Below, piece after piece: positions 25,049-31,962 of a DNA stretch of 64,000 bases (position 1 is the stretch's first letter; every line of letters starts with the position of its first letter). The position numbers and the translations under genes are program-made. Origin of the DNA: DTU036 sp964346475 (GTDB taxonomy: Bacteria; Bacillota; Clostridia; Peptostreptococcales; Acidaminobacteraceae); contig CAYFUM010000002.1 in the NCBI GenBank assembly GCA_964346475.1, positions 29,140 to 93,139 of the forward strand, read 5' to 3'. The notes under the pieces were generated by a model, which was given only the letters and a program-made list of their open reading frames with translations, was not told the DNA's origin and did no database searches.

Positions 25049-26215
25049 TTATTTCCTCATTTCTTCTTCATAAAGTGGAGACATGTCCCTGAGCTTTTGG
25101 ATAATAGGAGGAAGTTTTTCTATAACTATATCTATATCTTCCTCACTAGTACCATCGCCAAGACTCATCCTAAGTGAACCATGGGCAATCTCATGGCTGA
25201 GGCCAATACCCATAAGTACGTGGGAGGGATCTAGACTGCCACTGGTACAGGCCGAACCAGAGCTAGCTGCTATACCAGCCATATCAAGCATAAGAAGAAT
25301 ACTCTCCCCCTCAATAAACTTAAAGGAAATATTGACATTGCCTGGCAGCCTCTTAGTTGGATGGCCGTTCAGCTTACTATGGGGGATTTTTTCCATAAGA
25401 CCATTAATTAGTTTGTCTCTTAAAGTGCTTAACCTTTCTATATGGTTTTTCATATCCTTTTGTGCAAGTTCACAGGCCTTGGCAAAGGCTATGATAGAAG
25501 GCAGGTTATCAGTTCCACCTCTATAGCCCTTCTCTTGGGCGCCGCCGTGAATAAAAGCGTAGGGCCGAATATTTTTCCTTATAAAAAGGCCCCCAACACC
25601 CTTGGGTCCGTATAACTTATGGGCAGAAAAACTCATCATGTCAATATTTGAATTAGAAAGATCTATTGGTACATTGCCCAGGGCCTGGACAGCATCAGTG
25701 TGAAAAAGAACCCCGTGTTTCCTAGCTACAGCACCGATTTCCTCTATGGGCATGATTGTGCCAATCTCGTTGTTACCATAGAAAATAGAAATTAAAATTG
25801 TATCCTCTCTGATGGCTGCTTCCACCTGCTCTGGACTTACTAGTCCGTATTCATCCACTGGTAAAAAGGTTACATCATAGCCTTCTTTTACAGCCTCTTC
25901 CATGGTGTGGAGGATCGCATGATGCTCTATAGCAGTTGTAATCATATGCCTACCCTTTCGGGTCTTTTTAGCAATATGTACAGCCCAGTTATCAGACTCG
26001 GTTCCCCCAGAGGTAAAGTATATCTCCCTAGGTTCTGCCCCTAGAAAGCCAGCTATACTCGCCCTGGACCTGGCTAGATCTTCCTTCCCAGCCTGGCCAT
26101 AGCTATGGGCGCTGGCAGCATTAGAATTATGGTTCTTTAAAGCATCAACTAGAACTTCAAAGACCTCGGGTTTTAAGTAGGTAGTTGCAGAATTATCCAA
26201 ATAGATTTTTTTCAT
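25049..26215 (-). CDS. iscS: Cysteine desulfurase
   Basis: The 388-residue PLP enzyme converts cysteine to alanine and persulfide sulfur. The PLP lysine is in SFSAHKLYGPKGVG and the mobile catalytic Cys is in SGSACTSGSLDP. It is a group I (NifS/IscS) enzyme by its loop length. Gene order iscR-iscS-iscU-mnmA puts it at the centre of Fe-S assembly and tRNA thiolation. Confidence 0.95.
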   Translation of the reverse strand: MKKIYLDNSATTYLKPEVFEVLVDALKNHNSNAASAHSYGQAGKEDLARSRASIAGFLGAEPREIYFTSGGTESDNWAVHIAKKTRKGRHMITTAIEHHAILHTMEEAVKEGYDVTFLPVDEYGLVSPEQVEAAIREDTILISIFYGNNEIGTIMPIEEIGAVARKHGVLFHTDAVQALGNVPIDLSNSNIDMMSFSAHKLYGPKGVGGLFIRKNIRPYAFIHGGAQEKGYRGGTDNLPSIIAFAKACELAQKDMKNHIERLSTLRDKLINGLMEKIPHSKLNGHPTKRLPGNVNISFKFIEGESILLMLDMAGIAASSGSACTSGSLDPSHVLMGIGLSHEIAHGSLRMSLGDGTSEEDIDIVIEKLPPIIQKLRDMSPLYEEEMRK

Positions 26216-26631
26216 ATTCCTAAGTCCTTATCCACAAGATCCTTCAGATTTGTGTTATTTATTAATTCCGTTACATCATTCTCTATCCTATTCCATAGGG
26301 GCCGGGTGAGGCAGTTCTCAGGATCCTCACAGACATCAGAACATTTTTTTCCTTGACAACCAGTTGAAACAATCTGACCCTCCAAAACAGCTAGGATTTC
26401 TCCTGCTGTTATAGAAGAAGCCTCTCGGGATAAAAAATATCCACCCTTAGCACCTCTGGTGCTTTCTACGAGTCCACTGGATTTTAAGTCCCTAAAAATT
26501 TGTTCTAAATAGCGCTGGGAGAGTTTTAGATTTTTTGCAATTTGTGATAGGGCCATTGGCTCTTTATCCTCTTTTGCTGCTAACTCACACATAGCCGCAA
26601 GTCCGTAGCGCCCCTTGGTAGTAAGATTCAT
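26212..26631 (-). CDS. iscR: Rrf2 family regulator IscR
   Basis: A 139-residue winged-helix regulator. The DNA-binding part contains LSQRYLEQIFRDLKSSGLV. Four cysteines (C92, C97, C101, C107) lie in the cluster loop, which favours a cluster-sensing IscR over the related CymR. It probably represses its own operon when Fe-S supply is good. An inverted repeat sits inside its promoter. Confidence 0.88.
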   Translation of the reverse strand: MNLTTKGRYGLAAMCELAAKEDKEPMALSQIAKNLKLSQRYLEQIFRDLKSSGLVESTRGAKGGYFLSREASSITAGEILAVLEGQIVSTGCQGKKCSDVCEDPENCLTRPLWNRIENDVTELINNTNLKDLVDKDLGI

Positions 26632-26661
26632 TTTGATCTCCTAGTAATTTAGTGTAGTTAA

Positions 26662-26690
26662 AGTATAATCTTGCCCAAGGGTCAAGTCAA
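26662..26690 (-). promoter_or_regulatory. Promoter of iscR-iscS-iscU-mnmA
   Basis: TTGACT (26685-26690) and TATACT (26662-26667) are separated by exactly 17 bases on the minus strand, 31 bases before the iscR ATG. This is a near-consensus sigma-A promoter. Confidence 0.85.
26670..26686 (-). promoter_or_regulatory. Candidate IscR operator inside the promoter spacer
   Basis: The 17-base sequence CTTGACCCTTGGGCAAG is an imperfect inverted repeat (CTTGnCC/GGnCAAG). It fills the spacer between -35 and -10, so a bound dimer would block polymerase. IscR is the natural candidate; this is inferred from position. Confidence 0.55.
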
Positions 26691-26770
26691 GCCTATTAAA
26701 TTATTGTTTAACAAAGTATAAAAATCCAAAATAATTTTCTAGATAGTTTTATACGTCTATTAAAAGATGT

Positions 26771-26776
26771 TATAAT
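26771..26776 (+). promoter_or_regulatory. Candidate -10 of the ilvE promoter
   Basis: A consensus TATAAT lies 22 bases before the ilvE ATG, and the weak hexamer TTTATA sits about 17 bases upstream as -35. It gives a very short leader with an AGAAAGG ribosome site at 26784-26790. Confidence 0.5.
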
Positions 26777-26798
26777 TGCCAAAAGAAAGGATAAAATT

Positions 26799-27812
26799 AT
26801 GAAAAATCTAGATTGGAATAACCTGGGCTTTTCCTTTAGGGAAACCAATGCCATGTTTGTCGCACACTATAGGGATGGAAGCTGGGATGAGGGTAAACTC
26901 GTAAATGATAATCACTTAAATATAAGTGCAGCCTCAGCAGCCCTCCACTATGGCCAGCAGTGCTTTGAAGGAATGAAGGCCTATAGGGCCAAGGATGGTA
27001 GAATCCTACTTTTTAGACCGGAAGAAAATGCAAAAAGAATGCAGGAGTCAGCAAAGAGACTGCTTATGGCTGAGGTGCCCCTGGACCTCTTTGTTAAGGC
27101 GGTTAACGATACTGTCCTAGCCAACGAGGAGTACATACCACCCTATGGAAGTGGTGGAACCCTGTATATAAGACCCTTTTTAATTGGCGTAGGCCACAAT
27201 ATAGGAATCGGACCTGCTCCTGAATACATCTTTTGTATCTTTGTCACCCCTGTTGGAGCCTATTTCAAGGGGGGACTCAAACCCGTTGACTTTGTCACCA
27301 CCAGCTATGATAGAGCAGCCCCTCAAGGAACTGGAAGGGCCAAGGTGGGTGGAAACTATGCTGCCAGTCTCCTTCCAAACAAACTGGCCAAGGAGGGCGG
27401 ATATGCAGATGCAATATATCTAGACCCTGCTACCCACACAAAAATTGAAGAGGTTGGAGCGGCCAATTTCTATGGTATTACAGCTAAGGGTGAATTTATA
27501 ACCCCTGTATCACCCTCAATTCTTGGAAGTATAACCAAATACTCCCTGCTGCAAATAGCTAGGGATTTGGGACTAGAGGCCAAGGAGGAAGATGTTTACA
27601 TTGACCAGTTAGATAAATTTACCGAGGCTGGTGCCTGTGGCACAGCAGCAGTAATCTCTCCCATTGGTTCAATCACCCATCAGGGTGAAAAGCATGTTTT
27701 CTACAGCGAAGGTGAAGTTGGCCCTATTACAAAAAAACTCTATGATAGACTTACAGGGATTCAGTTCGGTGATCTTGAGGATGAGCACAACTGGGTCTAC
27801 CAGGTAAAATAA
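26799..27812 (+). CDS. ilvE: Branched-chain amino acid aminotransferase
   Basis: The 337-residue fold-type IV PLP enzyme transfers the amino group between glutamate and leucine, isoleucine or valine. PLP Lys182 is in GRAKVGGNYAAS, and the substrate-binding YGQQCFEGMKAY and EVGAANFY motifs are present. It is the only plus-strand gene of the window, monocistronic between its own promoter and a terminator, and divergent from iscR. In an anaerobe it may serve synthesis or fermentation of branched-chain amino acids; which one is not shown by context. Confidence 0.94.
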   Translation: MKNLDWNNLGFSFRETNAMFVAHYRDGSWDEGKLVNDNHLNISAASAALHYGQQCFEGMKAYRAKDGRILLFRPEENAKRMQESAKRLLMAEVPLDLFVKAVNDTVLANEEYIPPYGSGGTLYIRPFLIGVGHNIGIGPAPEYIFCIFVTPVGAYFKGGLKPVDFVTTSYDRAAPQGTGRAKVGGNYAASLLPNKLAKEGGYADAIYLDPATHTKIEEVGAANFYGITAKGEFITPVSPSILGSITKYSLLQIARDLGLEAKEEDVYIDQLDKFTEAGACGTAAVISPIGSITHQGEKHVFYSEGEVGPITKKLYDRLTGIQFGDLEDEHNWVYQVK

Positions 27813-27847
27813 AAAAAGGATTAGGAGCCCAGCTCCTAATCTTTTTT
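27811..27847. terminator. Bidirectional terminator between ilvE and cblS
   Basis: GATTAGGAGC and GCTCCTAATC form a perfect ten-base stem with a three-base loop. It is flanked by seven A on one side and six T on the other, so it works for both strands. The cblS stop codon is inside the stem. Confidence 0.92.
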
Positions 27848-28564
27848 ATATAGCCTTCCTACTATATTTACAGGAAGACCCAGCTCAGAAAGTTCTTCCC
27901 TATATCGGGCCCTTGCACTGCAAAGTACTACAGTACTAGGTCCTGCAGATTTTGTAAGTAGATCACCTTCAATCAGAAATTCAATATCTAAGCCATGGCT
28001 TCTAGCCATATCTAAAGCTTCCTGGCCAATTCCCCTGCTACCTACAGGAAGGATATCACCAACAAAGGGGAGCTCTCTAAGAAGCTTTAGGTGGTAAAGG
28101 GTCATAATCTCCCCCCTATCCTCCAGGACTTCTCTTCCAACCTTAGGCAGGCCAAGGGCGAAGACATAATCATTTTCCAGGGCCCTGGGAAAGCTAAAGC
28201 TCCCATCAACTAGAGCCAGGACTGTAATCCCAGCCCCAGTTTCCAGGGTTGGGATGTTTTCTTCTGTGCTGCCATTTATAGCTAGAGGATCAAGACCTGC
28301 TTTTGCCATTATCTCTTTGACTCCCTGGATAATTTCCTCCCCTGTTGTTTCCATCTCATTGGCTATGGGAAGAAAAACATAACTTGGTTTTGCACCTATT
28401 GCTAGGATCTCAAAAAAGGGCACCTGGGCAAGAAACCTTCCCAGGCTCTCGTTGTCGATTTTTATTGTATCACCTTTTTTGGACCCAATACCACCACTGC
28501 TATCACAGGCAAAAATCAGCTTTTTCTCGCCAATGTCAAGTATGGTAAGATCACGATATCTCAT
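27836..28564 (-). CDS. cblS: AIR synthase-related protein, probable alpha-ribazole kinase CblS
   Basis: A 242-residue member of the PurM/AIR synthase-like superfamily, with the ATP/metal-binding pattern ACDSSGGIGSKKGD near residue 19 and the second half GLDIEFLIEGDL, GPSTVVLCSA. Listeria CblS phosphorylates alpha-ribazole taken up by CblT and belongs to this superfamily. The gene overlaps cblT by 14 bases and ends an operon with cobU, cobS and a cobC-like gene. It could otherwise be an uncharacterised PurM-like kinase; assignment rests on family plus context. Confidence 0.68.
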   Translation of the reverse strand: MRYRDLTILDIGEKKLIFACDSSGGIGSKKGDTIKIDNESLGRFLAQVPFFEILAIGAKPSYVFLPIANEMETTGEEIIQGVKEIMAKAGLDPLAINGSTEENIPTLETGAGITVLALVDGSFSFPRALENDYVFALGLPKVGREVLEDRGEIMTLYHLKLLRELPFVGDILPVGSRGIGQEALDMARSHGLDIEFLIEGDLLTKSAGPSTVVLCSARARYREELSELGLPVNIVGRLYKKD

Positions 28565-29039
28565 TTAAGACTCCTCCTAGACTCTTGAAAAGTATCAGCG
28601 CAGGGAATAAATTAAAGGCTGTACCAAGAAATAGAGGAAAAATCATTAGAGGCAGAAGAAAAAGGGCACTAGGTACAAGACCCATTGCATAACTTAAAAG
28701 TGAGCTTAAAAATAGTGCCAGCAGCCAGTTTACTAAGAAGGCCAATGCAATGGCAAGAAAAGGTCTTTTTTGATAGTAGTAGCCCAATAGGTAGCAAGCA
28801 AGAAACATCATTGCCATAAGTAGAAGATGGGTCGGTAAACCCAGGGGAAAACCATGGACAAGGGCTGTTAAAAAATGCCCTACACCACCAACAAGGCCTC
28901 CTGCAAGGGCTCCAAGAGCCAGGGCTGCAAAAAATCCAGGCAGGGAATCCAAGGCTATACTCATAAAAATAGTTATGTAGCTTCCCACCGCACTGAGTGC
29001 AATTAAAAGAGCTATTATTGTCATTTTTTTTGTCTTCAT
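28551..29039 (-). CDS. cblT: ECF-type substrate-binding membrane protein, probable alpha-ribazole transporter CblT
   Basis: A 162-residue hydrophobic protein with about five or six membrane helices, resembling S components of ECF transporters. The motif SIALDSLPGFFAAL and glycine-rich LVGGVGHFLTALVHGFPLGLPTH are typical of the CblT group. The ATG at 29039 follows AGGA and lies after the cobC stop; longer in-frame starts run into cobC. It probably imports alpha-ribazole (nucleoside with the lower ligand) using a shared ECF module coded elsewhere. Confidence 0.7.
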   Translation of the reverse strand: MKTKKMTIIALLIALSAVGSYITIFMSIALDSLPGFFAALALGALAGGLVGGVGHFLTALVHGFPLGLPTHLLLMAMMFLACYLLGYYYQKRPFLAIALAFLVNWLLALFLSSLLSYAMGLVPSALFLLPLMIFPLFLGTAFNLFPALILFKSLGGVLNEIS

Positions 29040-29043
29040 AATC

Positions 29044-29604
29044 CTATAAATTCTCCAAAGAAAGAAGCCTCCATGGCTCACTTCTTAAATGTATTCTGGC
29101 GCCACTACCTAAGTAGAAGCGACTTAAATCTCTATAGCTATAGTTTAAAATTTCAGCCATGAGGCTAAACATCAAGGCTTGGTGGCTTATAATAAGTGAT
29201 GATTCACTTATACTCTGGTAAAAACTCCTAGCTCTACTTCTCACCTCTAAAAAATCTTCACCTCCAGGATATTTAAAGGACCAGGCATCTTCCATCCACT
29301 TGGCAACCTCATTGGGAAAAAGCTCTTCTATTTCTTTAAAGGTTCTTCCTTGAAATTCGCCGAAATCGATTTCCCTTAACCTTTCATCTACTTCCAAAGG
29401 AAGTCCCAGGCGGGATGACAAGGAATGTGCCAGAATAAGACTTCGTGGATAGGGTGAGCTGTAAATTTTCTTAACGGGATATTTTTTTTCAAGCAAATAC
29501 TCCATCTGCTCTAGTCCCTTTTTACTAAGGGGGGTATCGGGTCTTGAAAAAACACCCTTCCTATTGTCTCTACTAAGAGTATGTCTAAGTAATACTATAT
29601 CCAT
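29044..29604 (-). CDS. cobC: Histidine phosphatase family protein, probable alpha-ribazole phosphatase
   Basis: A 186-residue phosphoglycerate-mutase-like phosphatase. The first catalytic motif is LLRHT instead of the common RHG, the acid is in EIDFGEFQGRTF, and the second His is in IISHQA. CobC removes the phosphate from alpha-ribazole phosphate or adenosylcobalamin phosphate at the end of nucleotide loop assembly. The operon position between cobS and cblT supports this; by sequence alone it could be any histidine phosphatase. Confidence 0.72.
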   Translation of the reverse strand: MDIVLLRHTLSRDNRKGVFSRPDTPLSKKGLEQMEYLLEKKYPVKKIYSSPYPRSLILAHSLSSRLGLPLEVDERLREIDFGEFQGRTFKEIEELFPNEVAKWMEDAWSFKYPGGEDFLEVRSRARSFYQSISESSLIISHQALMFSLMAEILNYSYRDLSRFYLGSGARIHLRSEPWRLLSLENL

Positions 29605-30311
29605 GCTTCCACCATTAAATAAAAAATAATAAAAACCAGTTGACTGCTTTCTATTACAAAACCCACAGTATCTCCCGTCATACCTCCAAGATAACTTTTA
29701 AATCTTTGGCCCACTAGAAAGCTGTATAGCATACTTACAAGACTTGATATGAGACCCCTAAGCCCAAGTAAATAAATGGATAAAAATAAAAGTACAACTA
29801 GCCAGCCATAAATATGACAGGATCTGATACTCTCAACAAAGAGTTTTCCCATCCCCTCTTTCCTAGCATACTTGTTCTTATAGGCAGATAAGAGGCCGCC
29901 AAAGCGGCCGAGGGCTGGTAGTATTATAAGGGCCTGGGTAAGGTAGGGAAAGAAGCTAAAGTAGCCTAAAAGGAGTATAAAAAGCCCCAGGATTCCAAAA
30001 CTACCCAGTAGAGGGTCCGTCATTATCTCAAGGGCTCTACTAGGACCTCTCCTAGCAAGAATTCCATCCAAGCTATCGGCGTAGCCGTCCATATGAAGGC
30101 CACCCGTAAGTAGTATATATAAAAGTAAAAGTATAAAAGCCCTAATTTTAACTGGAATAAAAAGAAAGGCCAGATAGAGAAGACTACCTAGGATAAGGCC
30201 TATAAAGGGTATAAAGACTATTCCTTTCCTGTAAATCTTTTCCTCCCAGATATGATTTTTACTATAGAAGGTGGTAAAAAGTCCAAGTTGAGTTAAAAAA
30301 GCTCTGATCAT
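29595..30311 (-). CDS. cobS: Adenosylcobinamide-GDP ribazoletransferase (cobalamin synthase)
   Basis: This 238-residue polytopic membrane protein joins adenosylcobinamide-GDP with alpha-ribazole (phosphate) to give cobalamin (phosphate). The diagnostic motif HMDGYADSLDGILARR is near residue 78, and GGMTGDTVGF is near the C-terminus. It overlaps cobU by four bases and the cobC-like gene by ten. Confidence 0.93.
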   Translation of the reverse strand: MIRAFLTQLGLFTTFYSKNHIWEEKIYRKGIVFIPFIGLILGSLLYLAFLFIPVKIRAFILLLLYILLTGGLHMDGYADSLDGILARRGPSRALEIMTDPLLGSFGILGLFILLLGYFSFFPYLTQALIILPALGRFGGLLSAYKNKYARKEGMGKLFVESIRSCHIYGWLVVLLFLSIYLLGLRGLISSLVSMLYSFLVGQRFKSYLGGMTGDTVGFVIESSQLVFIIFYLMVEAWI

Positions 30312-30835
30312 TTAATCACTACCGGTATACCAGCCACAACCAGGGTAACCCTATCCGCTCTTTTTGCAAGAAGCTGATGGAATCTGCCCATCATGTCTCT
30401 AAAAATCCTGGACAATCTATCCTCTGGCACCAAGCCCATTCCCAGTTCATTGGAAACAAGAAGTACGTCCCTATCCTGGCTTAAATCCAAAAAGCCTTCT
30501 ATTTCTTGCCAGATTTTTTCTTCAAGCCTTTGAAAATCTTCATCACTATAATCTTCAAAATTCTCATCAAAGAGTAAGCCTGTTACCATCATGGTCAGAC
30601 AATCCAGGAGAATAGCTGGTTCATTGCCAAGGTCCTGCCTGGTAAAGCCCCTATATTTCTCCAAGGTCCTCCAGGAGTCTTTTCTCCTTTTTTTATGTAG
30701 TTCTACCCTATGGGCCATCTCCTCATCTTCTATCTTTGCAGTGGCCAGATAGACTACCTCAGGATAGCTCCCAGCTCTTTTTTCTGCGTAGCTGCTCTTG
30801 CCACTGCGTGCACCACCTAAAATTAACTCTAACAT
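30308..30835 (-). CDS. cobU: Adenosylcobinamide kinase/adenosylcobinamide-phosphate guanylyltransferase
   Basis: The 175-residue bifunctional enzyme phosphorylates adenosylcobinamide and then transfers GMP. The P-loop GGARSGKS is at residues 7-14, and VSNELGMGLVPEDRLSRIFR is the second conserved block. It begins the nucleotide-loop part of the cobalamin operon, 18 bases after the MarR gene. No cobT is in the operon, which fits use of imported alpha-ribazole. Confidence 0.93.
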   Translation of the reverse strand: MLELILGGARSGKSSYAEKRAGSYPEVVYLATAKIEDEEMAHRVELHKKRRKDSWRTLEKYRGFTRQDLGNEPAILLDCLTMMVTGLLFDENFEDYSDEDFQRLEEKIWQEIEGFLDLSQDRDVLLVSNELGMGLVPEDRLSRIFRDMMGRFHQLLAKRADRVTLVVAGIPVVIK

Positions 30836-30853
30836 TCATCTCCTCTATGGCTA

Positions 30854-31684
30854 TTAGCTATTTTTTTTCTGGTAATTATAAAAGACCTGATCTCCCCTCT
30901 TCTCATAGGACAAAAAGAGATAGTTATTCTTATGGACAAGTTTTTGTCTCTCCACATCACCCTCAGGAATCCTAATGGTAATCGTGCCTTCATGGTTTGA
31001 AAAATACCAGCTTTCAAATTCTCTGATAAGATCCATCCCGTGCTGGACCACATCTGCAATTTGATGGAAGTGTATTTCACTGACCTCTATGCCACCCTGA
31101 TCCTTTTCAATGAATTTGATCCAATTAAGTACATATTGGCCAAACCTTTCAATAAAGAGTTTTTCATCTTCTTTAAAGCTGTAGATATTCCTCTCTCTAA
31201 GAGCATCCATATCATGGTTACTAGCCAGGGAAAAAGAGGTGTCTCTCTTGTAATTTTTGATATCACACCATTTAAGGTCCAGTTCCTGAATAAAAACATC
31301 TAGAAGGGAGGATAATTCTTTTACAAGATCCTTATGGACATTGGTGGCCATAATAGATTGAATTTCATCAGAAGCACCCTTAACCTCTTCAAAGATTTGC
31401 CGACCCTTTTTCGATAAAAAGACATTGACCCTCCTCTTGTCTCTCTGGTCGGTCTTCCTAAGGATATAGCCAGTCTCTTCAAGTTTCTTCAAAGCCTTGG
31501 CTACAGTAGTCTTATCTATAAAGAGATCCCTTGATATATCATATTGGTTGGCTCCTTCATTCTCATTCAAGTAGAGAATGTAAGCGTATTGACCCCTGTT
31601 AAGAGAGCTCTCTGCCAGCTTGTCTTCAAAGATGGTCTCAATCATCCTAGCAAGCTGCTCAATGCCCGTAGCAATGTTGTTCAT
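30854..31684 (-). CDS. MarR family regulator with long unassigned C-terminal region
   Basis: This 276-residue protein is nearly twice the usual MarR length. Residues 1 to about 135 form a standard MarR winged helix: YDISRDLFIDKTTVAKALKK is the recognition region and TDQRDKRRVNVFLS the wing. Residues about 138-276 are rich in aromatic, charged and His residues; I recognise no domain in them, and they may bind a ligand. It is the first gene of the cobU-cobS-cobC-cblT-cblS transcript, with a good promoter and an inverted repeat just upstream, so it probably controls this operon. Confidence 0.78.
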   Translation of the reverse strand: MNNIATGIEQLARMIETIFEDKLAESSLNRGQYAYILYLNENEGANQYDISRDLFIDKTTVAKALKKLEETGYILRKTDQRDKRRVNVFLSKKGRQIFEEVKGASDEIQSIMATNVHKDLVKELSSLLDVFIQELDLKWCDIKNYKRDTSFSLASNHDMDALRERNIYSFKEDEKLFIERFGQYVLNWIKFIEKDQGGIEVSEIHFHQIADVVQHGMDLIREFESWYFSNHEGTITIRIPEGDVERQKLVHKNNYLFLSYEKRGDQVFYNYQKKNS

Positions 31685-31707
31685 AGTTTACCTTCCTATT
31701 GAAAATT

Positions 31708-31719
31708 AAAGTGAACTTT
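31708..31719 (-). promoter_or_regulatory. Inverted repeat, candidate operator of the MarR regulator
   Basis: AAAGT and ACTTT form a five-base inverted repeat with two bases between. It lies about 14 bases after the -10 element and 23 before the start codon, a usual place for autorepression. The arms are short, so it could be chance. Confidence 0.4.
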
Positions 31720-31732
31720 CTTCTATAATTTT

Positions 31733-31761
31733 ATTTTAGCTTAATTTCTCGCTGAATTCAA
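31733..31761 (-). promoter_or_regulatory. Promoter of the marR-cob-cbl operon
   Basis: TTGAAT (31756-31761) and TAAAAT (31733-31738) are 17 bases apart on the minus strand. Between this promoter and the rny terminator (31762-31930) I see only AT-rich sequence and no cobalamin riboswitch. Confidence 0.7.
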
Positions 31762-31930
31762 GCATTAATGTTAAATCCAAGTTTCTAGAATATAAAATAT
31801 ACTTTTGGTAACAATAAAATATATGGAATATAGCCCAGGGCCTTAAGTCTAGAAAATAAGGTGGAATTAGGATTAAATTTATACTAATAAGACCTCTGAA
31901 GCTTAAGAGCATTAACTAGGAACTTAGCAA

Positions 31931-31958
31931 AGAAAAAAGGAGCCATAGCTCCCTTTTC
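31931..31958 (-). terminator. Terminator after rny
   Basis: AAAAGGGAGC pairs with GCTCCTTTTT (one G-T pair) around a TATG loop on the minus strand, followed by more T. It begins right after the rny stop codon. Confidence 0.85.
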
Positions 31959-31962
31959 CTTC

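Noticed and set aside
31685..31962. Cobalamin riboswitch upstream of the cob operon
   Set aside because: No B12-box-like sequence or suitable fold is visible, and the space between promoter and start codon is only about 50 bases.
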